Assembly (NCBI RefSeq): GCF_014633365.1
Contig: NC_068347.1
Location: 29,306,116-29,370,115 of the forward strand
Direction of reading: 5' to 3'
Source: Diospyros lotus
Taxonomy: Eukaryota > Streptophyta > Magnoliopsida > Ericales > Ebenaceae
Length of the DNA stretch: 64,000 nucleotides
Of this stretch, positions 50,081 through 63,080 are shown in pieces. The first letter of the stretch is position 1. Each line of letters opens with the position of its first letter. Made by a program: the position numbers and the translations under genes. The notes under the pieces are model-generated. The model was not told the origin of the DNA. It saw nothing but the letters and a program-made list of their open reading frames with translations, and did not search any database.

Positions 50081-50557
50081 TAAGAGTGTTTGATTGCACT
50101 AATTTTCTATGGAAAATATGAAATTATTACACATTTTTTATGGAAAACAATTAAACACTCTTAATTTTTCTATGAAAAAATATATATGGTACAAGCATTT
50201 AAAGCTTCTTTCCATAGAATTCATTTTTCAAGGGGGTGAGATGGTTTTTGTTTTTTAGGCAATATTACCTAGAATTAAATTCTAGGTAATGCAATCAAAC
50301 ACACTCTAAGGTGTGTTTGATTGCACACATTTACCATAGAAAATATGTAATTATTACACATTTTTTATAGAAAACAATCAAACACTATTAACTTTTCCAT
50401 GAAAAAATATATATGGTACAAGCATTTAAAGTTTCTTTCTATGGAATTCATTTTCCAAGGGGGTGGGGGTGGTTTTTGTTTTCTAGTCAATATTACATAG
50501 AATTAAACACAATCAAACACATCTTCAATTCTAGGTAATACAATCAAACACACATTA
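50081..50557. mobile_element. Tandem pair of Tourist-like MITEs
   Basis: Two related elements, 50084-50306 and 50310-50554, are head to tail. Both begin GRGTGTTTGATTGCA-like and end with the complement (CAATCAAACACAC). TAA lies before the first, TAA between them and TTA after the second, which is the 3-bp target duplication of PIF/Harbinger elements. Both share TATGGTACAAGCATTTAAAG inside. Confidence 0.75.
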
Positions 50558-53290
50558 AATTCTTTATGTTTTTTTGCATATTTTGATTTATACTTTCTTA
50601 CTTATAATTCACTATTTCCATATTTATTTTTAAAACTTTTATAGAATTTTAAAAATTACACACACCAAATTCACCCTCCCTGCTATTCGATTACACAAAC
50701 CCAACAATTTAATGATTAATATGTTAGTGATATATGTGCTAATATTAGATTTAGATGACATCTAGTATGTAATAACAATACATGTTTAATATTCTTGCAA
50801 TTAATAAAATAACAATTTCTTCATTCATTGCTCCCCAAATGTGTATGAATGAGTCCTCAAAATTTCTTGACAGTCTTATTCTTAATTTATTAAGAATATG
50901 TGACAAAGATATATATTACAGGGTTTCTTAAAGGTATTTCTAATCCTTAGATTTATTAGATGGGGACTATGATGAGTTGATTATGGACTATCATATGAGT
51001 TACTGCCTTTGATTAATATGAGATAATAATGATAAATGATAGTGAATCACATGCCATATTGCATGCAGCTAGTAAACATATGAGTGAAAATTAGTTGAAT
51101 ATTTTACTAAATGTGACGCTTGTGACAGATCATATGGTTGAGATGATTAATGATCTGTTGTTGGTTTTTTATTATATATCTGGTCTTCAAACCAAAGGTG
51201 ACAGAGTTGTCTTATGCATTGGTGCCAGAGATTTGCTTTTGAGCAGAACCATCCGAATTATAAGAGGTGAGAATGCTTTATGTATGGTCTCAGTGCAGTG
51301 GTGTATGTTGTACAGAGGCAGATGCTCACCGATGAGATCCATTAACCTTCGCGTGTGAGACAAACATCCTATACGATTGCAGTTGGTTGTGGTTGAAAAA
51401 CCCCTGGGTAGGGTGCGCTTGATCAGAAAGAGTTTTATTTTTGGAAAGTATTCTGATGTGTCTCTCCATCACAGTGTATCGGATCTTGGTTTAATTATCA
51501 AATCTTGTGAGTTTAATAAGTTCATGGCTCTCACTTGATCTGGATGTTAGCTTAAATAGATTAATTCTAAGTATTGACTCCATGGCCATTAAGATTGTCT
51601 TGATATTATGCTAGATATCACTTAGGATTTTTCGGAGTGTTGTGAGGAAATAAAAATTTTCTAATAATAGACCGAAGTGTTTGGTTGGTGTCAAAAAGTT
51701 TGGTCTGCCTTGATTGCTACATTGCGGTGGACCTAGAAGATAATAATGTTATTTTTTCAACCACAACCAGCTTCGATAGGTAATGCATTGGTTTAACAAA
51801 AAATAATATTACTAAGTAATGCATTGGATTAGTGATTCCTTGTTGTTGTATATTTTTAATCATCGTTAAGGAGTTAATGATGATGGATGTATTGTTAAAA
51901 GTTAACAAATTAATGGTCTATAGTTTCATTAGACGAGATTTGATCTTGCATGATTTTATGCCATTGTTCCAGTTGATAGAGCATTAAATGATCTGCCAAA
52001 GCCATCTCATGCGTCTGAGACATAATTAACAAGGAGAGAGAAAAGGGAAAACATAAGAAGATAAGGGTGGCTTGTGAAGTATGCCCAAGAAAGTCTTCTG
52101 TTCTTGCCCAATTTTGAATAGTAAATCTTGGTTTTATTTTTTTTTTTGTTGTTGTTCATCATTTTCTTCCTCTATTCCATCATTTTCTCTTCTCTCCTTG
52201 CTCCTTGTTTCAATTGATCCTAAGGTTGTGAGACGACCAGGTCATTCAAGGAGAACCCAACACCTTGGAATCACCTTCGTAATTCTTTCTTGTCTAACAC
52301 GTGAATGAGGCGAAGGGTTTCGATATGTAGCCTAGGTGTTGATCGACCTAGTCCCCTACATATTTGTGTGTGTTGGGGGGGGGGGGCGGTGGCGGCGGCT
52401 TGGTTAGCCAAGGAAACACGTATTTGAGCAAATTGACTCAGCAGAAGCTATTCTTAACAGAAGGATCTGGAGTTCGAGTCTAAGTGTATTTCAGGCGCAA
52501 TCAATCAACGTCTCAACGAAGTGACATAATAACTATTTTTGTTTTTTTGTTTTGATGCGTATATATTTGCATATGACAGTGTATACTTAGTCTTTCAATG
52601 ATTGTTTTTGTATCATTCTCGATGTGTGTGTGTGTGTTTTTGAAAATTTTTTAAAAATCATAGTGCTTCCTTATGTGATATACACCAAGTGTTGGTGCAT
52701 TCTTATTATAATAATATTAATTTTTGTTTCTAATTTTCTAAACCAATATAGATTCTAAATAAATTTACAAAAAATAAACATTATTATCTCATATATTAAT
52801 AGAATACCATGTTACCAACGGGTATTTACAAATTGATGATATTATTTTTCTTTATATACCAACTAATTTAAAATAAGTTTACATAAATTCAAAGTGACAG
52901 ACCAAAATATACATTATCATTTTTGGTGTATCATGAAGTTGCCAAAATGCCAATCAAATGCAGTCATTTCTATTGATCCACTACTATAATTATTATTATT
53001 ATTATTATAGAAAGTAAACAAAATTAAACAATTAGTTTCTAATTAAGTTTCCTAATAAAAATAGCAGAGGATGTGCATCATTCGACAATCACCCACCCAC
53101 TTGTCCCATTCCCAGAGACTTTTAAAAAGTCAAATCCATCCGTGTATTTCGTATCGCTGAACCATTCGCCGGAATCCATTCAACGATCCCGCCGGAGTGC
53201 GCTTCAATTCTCGCTTCTCATCAGCCCCACAAATGTGGATGGATAGCTTTGACTGTGAATCAATGGCGATCTTAATTTGGCTGGCTGGAA
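50558..53290. other. Intergenic DNA with no recognised gene
   Basis: AT-rich. It holds a G-run (52376-52386) followed by GGCGGTGGCGGCGG, and a short (TG)n at about 52627. None of the short open frames looks like a protein. Confidence 0.5.
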
Positions 53291-53295
53291 CCAGC

Positions 53296-53305
53296 ACTAT
53301 ATATA
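53296..53305 (+). promoter_or_regulatory. TATA box of the first pectin methylesterase gene
   Basis: TATATATACT about 160 bases before the ATG. The surrounding layout (GCTTTGAC upstream, CACTATATATA, then TCCAAGCC) recurs before the second gene. Confidence 0.6.
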
Positions 53306-53463
53306 CTCCCTCGCCTCGACCCAATCCTCCAAGCCGGAGCCACAAGGGCACCTGGATGTGTAAATTGAATAAGCAGGGCCCAGAGCTCGCTTGAGCAATA
53401 AAACCAACCAACTGCCCTTCTGTTCTTGAAAAAAATAAAATAAAATAAACCATACCCGGCAAA

Positions 53464-55262
53464 ATGGCCAATAAGGTAGCCGTTATGGGAGTTTCGTCCG
53501 TCCTTCTGGTGGCAATGGTGGTGGCTGTGACTATCGGCGTCTCCCGCAAGAACGGTGGTGACCCCGGAGGCGTCTCGGGTGGCGGCGGCGGGGGAGCCGA
53601 GATCTCGGCGTCGAAGAAAGCCGTGCATCAAATCTGCCAGCCGACCGATTACAAGGAGACTTGCGAGAAGACTTTGTCCGGCGGTGGGGAAAACACGACG
53701 GATCCCAAGAAGCTGATCAAGGTGGGATTTGATGCGGCCGTGAAGGAACTCGGCGAAGTCATCAAGAACTCGAGCTTCTTCCAGGAGGGCGCCAAGGACC
53801 CTCGCACCAAGGACGCGTTGGAGAACTGTGGGGAGCTTCTTCAACTGTCCATTGACGATTTGAAGCGATCCTTCGACGAGGTTGAGTCGTTCGACGTGAC
53901 CAAAATGAACGAATATGTGGATGACCTTAAGACTTGGCTCACCGCCGCCGGCACGTACCAGGAGACGTGCATCGACGGCTTCGAAAATACGACCGGCGAC
54001 TTCGGGGAGAAGATGAGGAAGCTCCTCAAGTTGTCTAGCGAGCTCACTAGCAATGGCTTGGCCATCGTCACGGAGCTCTCCGGGATCCTTACCTCGTACC
54101 CGCTTTCCAGCTCCAACAGCCGTCGGCTTCTGTCTGAGGACGGCTTGCCGGAGTGGACCAGCGCCGGACAGCGCCGGCTGCTCCAGGCTAGTCCGGGCAC
54201 TCTGAAACCCAACGTCGTGGTGGCTCAAGATGGGTCCGGAAAGTACAAGACCATCAACGAAGCCCTCAAGGAAGTCCCAATCAAGGGGGACTCCACTTTT
54301 GTGATATACATCAAGGCCGGTTTGTACAAGGAGATCGTTAACATCACCAAGCAAATGAAACATGTGGTGTTGATCGGCGATGGCCCTACCAAGACCAAGA
54401 TCTCCGGTAACCGGAGCTTCAAAAGTGGATACAACACCTTCAAGACTGCCACATTAAGTAAGCTATATATATATATATATATGCATATATCCCTCATAAA
54501 ACTTGAGAGTGTCGTGTCTTACCAACTCTTGGTCTTAAATTCTAAATTTTAAATTCTAACGTGTATGCAGCTACCGACGGAGAGTTCGTGATGTTAAAGA
54601 ACCTGTATGTGGAGAACACGGCAGGACACGAGGGGCACCAAGCTGTGGCCCTCCGGGTCGGATCAGACAGAGCCATCGTCTACAATTGCCACCTTGACGG
54701 CTTCCAGGACACCCTCTACGTGCACACCCACCGCCAGTTCTACCGCGACTGCACCATCACCGGCACCGTCGACTTCATATTCGGCGACTCCGCCACCATC
54801 TTCCAGAACTGCAAGATGATCGTGAAGAAGCCCGGGCCCAACCAGGACTGCATGGTGACGGCCCAAGGCCGCAAGGAAGAGCGCGCCATCAGCGCCCTCG
54901 TCCTCCAGAACTGCACCATCACCGCCGAGCCGGCGTTCGTGGCCGCCAAGGGCGAGCACAAGGCCTATCTGGGCCGCCCCTGGAAGACCTACTCCAGGAC
55001 CGTGATCATGGATTCCTTCATCGACGGTAGCATCGACCCCGCCGGTTGGGCGCCATGGCAGGGCGATCTCTACCTGGACACCATCTGGTACGCCGAGTAC
55101 AACAACAGAGGGCCGGGATCGGACACCAGCAAGAGGGTGACCTGGAAGGGGATTAAAAAGATTACTGCAGAGTCAGCGCAGTCCTTCACCGCCGGCAGGT
55201 TCATCGACGGCGACACATGGGTGAAGCCCACCGGTGTTACTTACAAAGCCGGCATGAAATAA
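53464..55262 (+). CDS. Pectin methylesterase with pro-domain, copy 1 (561 aa)
   Basis: Exons 53464-54457 and 54571-55262 (donor GTAAGC, acceptor TATGCAG, phase 1). Residues ~8-28 are a hydrophobic signal/anchor. A PMEI-type pro-domain follows (~45-205, ICQPTDYKETCEKTL at its start). Two subtilase-type processing motifs, SRRLL and QRRLL, precede the catalytic domain, which begins KPNVVVAQDGSGKYKTI. The catalytic motifs are all present: GLYKEIV, GHQAVALR, QDTLY, DFIFG and LGRPW, so both Asp, the Gln and the Arg of the active site are kept. The enzyme removes methyl esters from cell-wall pectin. It is a type II (group 2) plant PME. Function in vivo is not shown by the sequence. Confidence 0.95.
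54464..54482. repeat. TA microsatellite in the PME copy 1 intron
   Basis: (TA)n just after the splice donor; the homologous intron of copy 2 lacks it. Confidence 0.9.
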
Positions 55263-56446
55263 TTAAAGGATAATATTTTTATTTTTATTTTTATTTAGAT
55301 CAGTGATGATGATCCCTTATTTTATTTTATTTTTAATCGATTGTCACAGTCTCTCGTGGAGGAGAGGAGTATAAGAAGATGGCAATCATATATATATATT
55401 CACACACACACACACACATATATATAAATAGTTCCTTTTCTTCTGTTTTAATCCAAATTTTCCCTTGAAAATTAATTAATTGTACGATGCTGAGAGAGTG
55501 ACAATATTTTTCCTCTCGATTTTTTAATTGACATAATTATTTTTTTCTGGAGATCTCTGCTTCCACCGATATATTAATTACATTTTTAATTAATTCCGGC
55601 CAGCCATGCAAATTATTTAATGAATTAGCATATGAAATTATTTAATTATTTATATAACTGTAGAAACCCTTTTTCTCTAACCATTTGAAATTCAAAAACA
55701 CATTAGACCTTTCAGAGAAGGGTTGATCGACTTTGGTAGGGTTCTTTAATTTGGATGCATATATTATGAGAATATAATTTAATAAGATATAAATGTAAAA
55801 GACTCATCGATAAGAATTGATTAATTATTTGGCATGAAATAAAATTCAAATATGGATGAGACATTTTAAATTCACAGACAAATTAATTCTATCTAGTCGA
55901 CTTAACTTAATTGTAATTTTGGTACACTATTATTGAAGTTGATGATCCAATTGACCTAGACCTGATCTAGAGGACTTTAATCAACTGGAGATTTATTATG
56001 ATCAAAATATGTCTATTCTACCCTTAAAATTTAACATTGCCAATACCTAATTCTGAAAAGAACATTTTGCAAAACAAAAAAGTAAAAAAAAATAGTTCTG
56101 GTTATATTTTATTTGAATTTAGTAACCCTCCAATTGCCTCCAAGGGCTTACTAGGGGGTTGCAATTTAGTTTAGTTTATTTTTTTTTTGGGCAAATTTCA
56201 GTATTTACTAAAGATAGAAAAAGATTTAACAATATTGTGACACCTGATACAAAATTCATGAAGGTAGAATAGGAATAATTATTAAATCTATATTTATTCT
56301 ATTCCTAATACTAAAGTTATGTTTATTTAAATTTAATATATTTTTTGATAGCATTTTTGATAAATTTTATTTAAATCTCGTGTCCCATCCCCTTATCCAT
56401 GTCCTAAATAAAATAGACAAATTATCACCCAAAGACAGACTAAAAG
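55263..56446. other. 3' flank of PME copy 1 and intergenic DNA
   Basis: AT-rich, no gene seen. No clear AATAAA was found near the stop; plant genes often lack one. Confidence 0.5.
55389..55427. repeat. TA/CA microsatellite downstream of PME copy 1
   Basis: (TA)n then (CA)n then (TA)n in the presumed 3' UTR. Copy 2 also has a (CA)n, at 61705-61724, in the matching place. Confidence 0.88.
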
Positions 56447-59140
56447 GGACCAAAAACTCCCCCCAAGGTCGTCAAAAGAAAATTGACACATAGTTTCTAC
56501 TTAAATAATTTGACATAAAGGTCACTTAGAGAGCATCTAAGCTTGTTATATTGGGAAAACTCATGGTTTGGTCATCAGAAGATATAGCTCCACTAGTAGG
56601 GTCAATGTTTTGACATCGTGTCTTGGTTGTATATCGGGATCATGTCTTAAGTAAGGTATTCGACTAAAATCATACTCAAGTAATTATCATGTACGAGTTA
56701 TAAGAATCTTGAATTTTATAACAATAAATATGTATTTACTACTATACTTGTCACTACTATAGCTTTCTTGTCTTGTTCTCTCTTTGATATACACTAATTT
56801 AACCATCAAAATTTATTTTGAAAGAATCAAACCTCATACTTGCAAAAAGTTGTCAATACTATGTAGGCCTCAACTTCCAATCACAAGGAGAATTGAAATT
56901 TGTAGTTTATCTTACTAACGTTATATTTTTTATTTTGCACGTGCATAGCACGAGCCATCCCTATACTAAAAGTAGATAATAAGTTTGCTTTACTTTTTTT
57001 GTTACAATTGATGCAATATTTCTCACCAAATGGCAGTCTACCCTCCAACTTGGATCTCTATGGTCGTATCACTGCTCTTACACACATTCACCCCGAGTCA
57101 TCTCCCTCTGTCATGGGAAAAGATCATTTGGAGGTATTTAAAAGGATGGAGAAAAGGTTAGTTATATCTAATGTACCATAATAGAGAAAATCTATGAAGC
57201 ATATTAAGGTTCTTAATTTCAAGAAATTAAGAACATACCACCTTAATCAAGGGCGCAAATGATTAGCAACCTTTCCAAACCTAATATCCCGCCCCTTACT
57301 CTAGCAAGACAAGATTATTATAAAGTCTCATTCTTACCCTCAATGAAGAATAAAGGGGACGCAAAAACTCCCCCCCAAGGTCATCAAAAGAAAATTGACA
57401 CATAATTTTACCTAAATAATTTGACATAAATGTCACTTAGAGAGCATCTAAGCGCTTGTTATATTAGGAAACCTCATGGTTTGGTCATCAGAGGATATAG
57501 CTCCACTAGTAGGCTCAATGTTTTGACACCATGTCTTGATTGTATATTGAGATCACGTCCTAAGTAAGGTTTTTGACTAAAATCATGCTCGAGTTATTAT
57601 CATGTGCGACTTATAAGAATCTTAAATTTTGCAGCAATAATAAGTATATGTATTTACTATTATACTTGTCACTACTACACTCTTATTTACTTGTTCTCTC
57701 ATTGATATACGCTAACTTGATTGTCGAAGTTTATTTTGAAAGATTCAAACCTCAAACTTGCAAAAAATTGCCAATACTATGTCAGGCCTCAACTTCCAAT
57801 CACAAAGAGAATTGAAATTTGTAATTTATCTTACTAATGTTATATTTTGCACATGCATGACAAGAGCCATCCCAATAATAAAAGTAGATAATAACTTTGC
57901 TTTTCTTTTTGTTGATTTTGTGTGATTCAAAATTGTTAAATGATTTTTCATTTGCATTCTTTTGATTTATCAAAATGGTTGCATGCTGTTATATAATATT
58001 GAGATGCATATTATATTCTTTTTGAATATAATTGTTATCCATATTAATTATTGTTATATGCTGTTAATTGTTATGCATATTATATTGTCGTGGGTTATTG
58101 GTTATACATGGGTTGCTGAGTTTATTATGGGCCGAGCCCATATCCGTTTTCGTGTTGCATTTCACTGCTGGTCCAGTCCATTCATTGGTCCATTTGGCGT
58201 TGCTATATAAGGGAAAACCGATGCCCTAATCTCCAGAATGTTTTGATTTTTCTTTCATGCTCTTTTTCAAAAATCCTAATCAGCGATTATTGAAATGAGA
58301 CACGTCATGTGAATCATTCTCTCTTGTTTCGATCAGATCGATGTTTCTATGGTAAGATTAGTTGGTAAGTGATTGTATTGCTTAATCTTTGTGTTGTTTT
58401 AAGCGCTTGAGGCGTGAGAGATTGGTATACTATAAGAATAGATCCTTAGCCTTGATCGCGAGATCGGTTTAGAACAGATATTCACTTGTTCTTGTTTTGG
58501 ATTCTACTTTTTGTTATGTTTTTGCAATACTATTTTTACTTCTGTTTGATGATCTTGTAACCAATTTTAAACTTGAGAAATCTAGTGGATTGACTAGAGG
58601 CGGAACATCTGCCGTGAGTAGGATCTATTAATCCGAACATGTATCTCGCTGTGTCGCTGTTTGTGTGTGTGAGTTGTGGTTTGAAATCTTTCGTTTCTAT
58701 TTATTGCGCTTGATTTGTGTTTGGCCGAGATAATAGGTTGGTTAAAACCTACACTTTTTTGTTTTGTTTGTTACAATTGATGCAATATTTCTCGCCAAAT
58801 GGCATTTTACCGTCTCTCACCAAATGGCACTCTACCCTCCAACATGGATCTCTATGGTCGTATCACTCCTCTTACACACATTCACCCCAAGTCATCTCCC
58901 TCCCTCGTGGGAAAAGATCATTTGGAGGTATTAAAAGGATGAAGACAAGGTTAGTTATATCTAATTAATGTACCATGATAGAAAAAATCTATCAAGCAAT
59001 TAAGGTTCTTAATTTCAAGAAATTAAGAACACCACCTTACTCAATCAAGCAAATGATTAATAGCAACCTTCCAAACCTAATATCCCGCCCCTTACTCTAG
59101 TAAGACAATAATATTAAGTTTCATCTTTGCCCCCAACGAA
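56447..59140. repeat. Tandemly duplicated ~0.9-kb intergenic unit, second copy split
   Basis: Unit copy 1 is about 56447-57340. Copy 2 starts about 57357 (shared words CAAGGTCRTCAAAAGAAAAT, GATATAGCTCCACTAGTAGG) and continues to ~57912, then resumes at ~58765 (TTGTTACAATTGATGCAATA, TTAATTTCAAGAAATTAAGA) to ~59140. Divergence is moderate. The short frames here are not genes. Confidence 0.8.
57934..58753 (+). mobile_element. Probable solo copia-type LTR splitting the second copy
   Basis: The segment begins TGTTAAATG and ends AAACCTACA, contains TATATAAGGG at ~58203, and is present only in copy 2 of the tandem unit, so it is an insertion. The words GATTGACTAGAGGCGGAAC and the ending are LTR-like. 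I could not find a clean 5-bp duplication, so exact ends are unsure. Confidence 0.5.
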
Positions 59141-59608
59141 CATTAATAATTAAGTGTGTGATTCGTGCTATGTATGTGTAAATTAATAAAAATATGCATT
59201 TGATAGTTAAATTTTTTAATTAAGATGAGTTTTGTTGGAGAGTTAAATTAATTTTAAGAGGTCTTAAAAGAAAATTCATTGTATGGGCGTGTTCGGTGCG
59301 ATGTTTGATATATAGTTATAATTTAATTTTTAATTTTATAAAAAAAATCAAATAAAATGATGTTTGATTTATATGATAATTAATAGTATGAATGCATTAA
59401 TTAATTAATTAAAAGTTAAAAGTGAATGTACAAATAATATATAGCATTAATTAATTTTGGTGAATTAAAAGGTCAAATCCAATCCAACAAAATCGTTGCA
59501 TTGAGCCATGCATTCTCCTGAATCCAAGCTATAGAGGATCCGCAAATGAACAAAATCTGTTCAAAATTATCAACCGCACAAATTTGGGGTGGCTTTGACC
59601 CCGCAACA

Positions 59609-59620
59609 CTATATATATAA
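59609..59620 (+). promoter_or_regulatory. TATA box of the second pectin methylesterase gene
   Basis: CTATATATATAA about 195 bases before the ATG, with the same neighbouring words as in the first gene. Confidence 0.6.
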
Positions 59621-59812
59621 CCCATCGTCTCAACCTGATCTTCCAAGCCATAGCCAGAGGCAGGGGCTTCTCATGCTGTAAATTCAATAACAGAGAGCCC
59701 CAAAGCTCACGTACCAATAAAGGCATCCCTCCTCTCTTCTCTTCTCTTGTACTTTCCATTTCTACGCCTTCTTTGGCGTCCCGACAATATATATCTATAT
59801 ATATATAATAAA

Positions 59813-61565
59813 ATGGCGAAGATCGCCGTCATCAGTATTTCCTCCATCCTTCTGGTGGCCATGGTGGTGGCCGTGACCGTAGGTGTGTCCCGCAAGAGCG
59901 GAGAAGCTGCCGGCGCGGCTTCGGGCGGTGCCGAGATCTCGGCTTCCACGAAGGCCGTGAACCAAATCTGCCAGCCTACTGATTACAAGGAGACTTGCGA
60001 GAGTACTCTCTCCGGCGCCGCTGGCAACACGACGGACCCCAAGAAGCTGATTGAGGCGGCTTTCAAAGTGGCTGTCAAGGAGCTGGGCGAAGTCATCAAG
60101 AGCTCGAGCTTTCTCCAAGAGGGCGCCAAGGACCCTCGAACAGCCGACGCCTTGCAGAACTGCCGGGAGCTTCTGGAGTTCTCTATTGACGATTTGAGGA
60201 AGTCCTTCGACCAGGTCGAGTCCTTCGACTTCTCCAAAATGAGCGAATACGTTGCTGACCTTAAGACCTGGCTCACTGGCGCTATCACCTACCAACAGAC
60301 TTGTCTCGAAGGATTTGAGAACACGACAGGCGACTTCGGGGAACGGATGAAGAAGTTCCTCAAGTTGTCTGGTGAGCTCACCAGCAACGGCTTGGCCATT
60401 GTCACTGAACTTGCCAGTGTCCTCACCTCTTATCCGATTTCCACCGGTAGCCGCCGGCTCCTATCTGATGACGGTTTCCCGACATGGGCCAGCTCTGGCC
60501 AACGTCGGCTTCTTCAGGCTAATGGCGTGAAACCCAATGTCGTGGTCGCTCAAGATGGATCTGGGAAGTACAAGACGATCAACGAAGCCCTAAAGGAAAT
60601 ACCTAAGAAGGGGGAGACAACTTTTGTCATTTACGTCAAAGCGGGTACTTACAAAGAGTATGTTAACATCACCAAGCAAATGACCAACGTGCTCTTGATC
60701 GGCGATGGACCGACCACGACTAGGATCACCGGAAACAAGAGCTTCAAATCCGGCTACAACACATACAGGACTGCCACCCTTAGTAAGTATATCTTCTTTG
60801 CTCAATATAGAATAAAATCTACCATTTATGGATGATTCCGTTATTACCAATAAGTGGTCTCATGCAGCTGCTGACGGAGAGCACTTCATGTTGAAGAACA
60901 TCGGAGTAGAGAACACCGCTGGACACGACGGGCACCAAGCAGTGGCGCTCCGCGTCGGATCCGACAGATCCATCATCTTCAACTGCCACATCGACGGCTA
61001 CCAAGACACTCTCTATGCCCACGCCCATCGCCAGTTCTACCGTGATTGCACCATCACCGGGACCATCGACTTCATCTTCGGCGACTCCGCCGCCCTCTTC
61101 CAGAACTGCAAGATGGTGGTCCGGAAGCCCGGGCCAAACCAGGACTGCATGGTCACAGCCCAAGGCCGCACCGACAAGCGAGGAGTCAGCGGCATCGTCA
61201 TCCAGGGCTCCATCATCACCGTCGCCCCTGAGTTTGCTGCCGCCGCCGGCGAGCACAAGGCGTTCCTCGGCCGCCCGTGGAAGAACTTCTCTAGGACCGT
61301 GATCATGGAGTCCCAGATCGACGGCGGGATCGACCCAGCTGGGTGGGCCCCGTGGCAGGGCGATATCTACCTGGACACTCTCTGGTACGCGGAGTACAAG
61401 AACAAAGGCGCCGGGGCCAACAAGAGCAAGAGGGTTAACTGGCCTGGAATCCAGAAAAAGATTTCTGCCGATGTGGCTCAGACGTTCACCGCCCGCCAAT
61501 TCATCGACGGCGATCTATGGATTCCGTCCACGGGAATTGCTTATCTTTCCGGCATGAAATCGTAA
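59813..61565 (+). CDS. Pectin methylesterase with pro-domain, copy 2 (555 aa)
   Basis: Exons 59813-60782 and 60868-61565 (donor GTAAGT, acceptor CATGCAG, phase 1, same position as in copy 1). The start is MAKIAVISISS, matching MANKVAVMGVSS of copy 1; an upstream in-frame ATG (59747) is not conserved. Signal/anchor ~8-28, PMEI-type pro-domain, SRRLL and QRRLL processing motifs, and the catalytic motifs GTYKEYV, GHQAVALR, QDTLY, DFIFG and LGRPW are all intact. The protein is alike along its whole length to copy 1, so the two arose by tandem duplication; both open frames are under constraint by appearance. Confidence 0.95.
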
Positions 61566-61940
61566 TAGAATTGTATGATCCGTACATACGTTGGTTTTTT
61601 GCTTGTTGATCTGATTGTCGCATGGCATGCGCGCAGTTGAGTTGTTTCTCATGGAAATTAAGTTCTTAATTTGTGATGATTATGAGATGATGATGACCCC
61701 CAATCACACACACACACACACACATACACGTTATCCATTGATCATTCAGTTTTTCTGCAAATTTACCCGTGGAAATTAAATGTCAGCGGATCGTTCTTAA
61801 TTTATTCGTCGCTGCTGCTGCATGCTCGCCACCTTGCTGACTGCCGCGGAGAGAGAAGGATCCAGCGGCAAGGCGGGCGACAAGGATGTGAGTGCGATTT
61901 TGTGCACCCGATTTTACGCAGGGTAACTTTACCCTCAGAT
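61566..61940. other. 3' flank of PME copy 2
   Basis: Contains a (CA)n at 61705-61724 and a moderately GC-rich stretch to 61930. No gene seen. Confidence 0.5.
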
Positions 61941-62510
61941 AGAGCATCTCCAATGTTTTTAACATCCTGTTGTCTCCGATGTATAATATTTAGTGTAAAA
62001 GAGAATTTTTAAAGAATATTTTATAAATAAATATTAATTAATTAATTTAATTAATATAATATAATTAAAAATAAAAAAAATAAGTTGTTTTAAAATATAT
62101 TCAATATTATATATTTTGATTAATAATAGGTATTTTATTTGTATATTTTGATTAATAATAAATATAATATAATATAATAAATATATTTAATATTATATTC
62201 ATTTTATTGATCTTAATAAAATATTTTTATCTGTATATATATTTTTTTGTAACAATTTAATTTATATTTCTAATTATTAATCAAATTATACAAATATAAT
62301 AAAAGTGATAAAAGATATAAAGGGAATAAATTGTTTTGAAATTATACAAAAAGGGGTAAAATTAAAAATAAAATGAAAAAGAAAATTTAGTGTTGATGAA
62401 TAATATAATATCAAATTTGGTATTATACTATTCACTCAACACCAAATTTGGTGATTAAAAATTGTGCCCAACACCATTTTGCTGTATTTGTTGGAGAGGT
62501 TTCTGCGCTA
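61941..62510. mobile_element. Putative MITE, AT-rich
   Basis: Starts AGAGCATCTCCAATG, a common plant MITE end, and ends near a diverged complement (TTGTTGGAGAGGTTTC). The middle is very AT-rich and contains inverted words (ACCAAATTTGGT). I could not define a target duplication. Confidence 0.4.
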
Positions 62511-62925
62511 AATTGCAATTGTCGCATTCATTGAATATGCTTTTAGTTTGGGGGTAAAAAAGTTATTTTGGGTGTCTCTCCACTTCTCCTAACCCATCTC
62601 ATCTCTCTCCTGGCTTCCCTCACTCTTATTGTCGCTGTTGCATCCTTGTCGTCTCGTTGCATCACCATTGTCGTTGCATTCTCAGTGTCTCATGATGTCT
62701 TATTGTATATTCTTGTTGATTGCCGTTACATCCCTCTCTAATCGAGAAAACTCACATAAAAATACAGTTATTTAAAAGTGAGGGACCCACTTAACCTTGA
62801 TAAACTAAAAAAAGGTAAAATTAAAGTGTAGTTTATGTAAAGTTCTTAATCAAATATCATAAATATTACTGTTGCAGACTTGCACGGATAATGTTTTTTT
62901 ATCATAGCCTAAGCCGAGCAAGCTT

Positions 62926-63010
62926 AGGCCCAAGCCCATTAGCCAGATTGGTTGAGGCCTTCATTATTTCCAGCCTAGTGGTCTGGTCCGTACTACAGCC
63001 CAAGCCCACG
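62926..63010 (+). promoter_or_regulatory. GCCCA (site II-like) motifs upstream of the condensin gene
   Basis: GGCCCAAGCCCAT at 62928-62940 and AGCCCAAGCCCAC at 62998-63010 lie 230-315 bases before the ATG. TGGGCY motifs are known TCP-type sites common in plant cell-cycle and housekeeping promoters; the role here is inferred. Confidence 0.45.
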
Positions 63011-63080
63011 AAAATCTTTGTCCTCTCGGGAAGATGTAACGGGCGCCAAAACAAATTTATCCAACGCATTTGAATCCCTT

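Noticed and set aside
51030..51360. 87-codon frame that might be a transposon remnant
   Set aside because: No family motif could be recognised and no repeat partner exists in the window.
52381..52510. tRNA-like B-box (GAGTTCGAGTCTAAG) suggesting a tRNA or SINE
   Set aside because: No convincing A-box or cloverleaf could be folded around it, and no poly(A)-type tail or duplication was found.
53272..54363. 363-codon minus-strand frame opposite the first pectin methylesterase
   Set aside because: It is a shadow of the GC-rich coding strand; its translation shows no family pattern. The same holds at 60819-61499 and 54663-54959.
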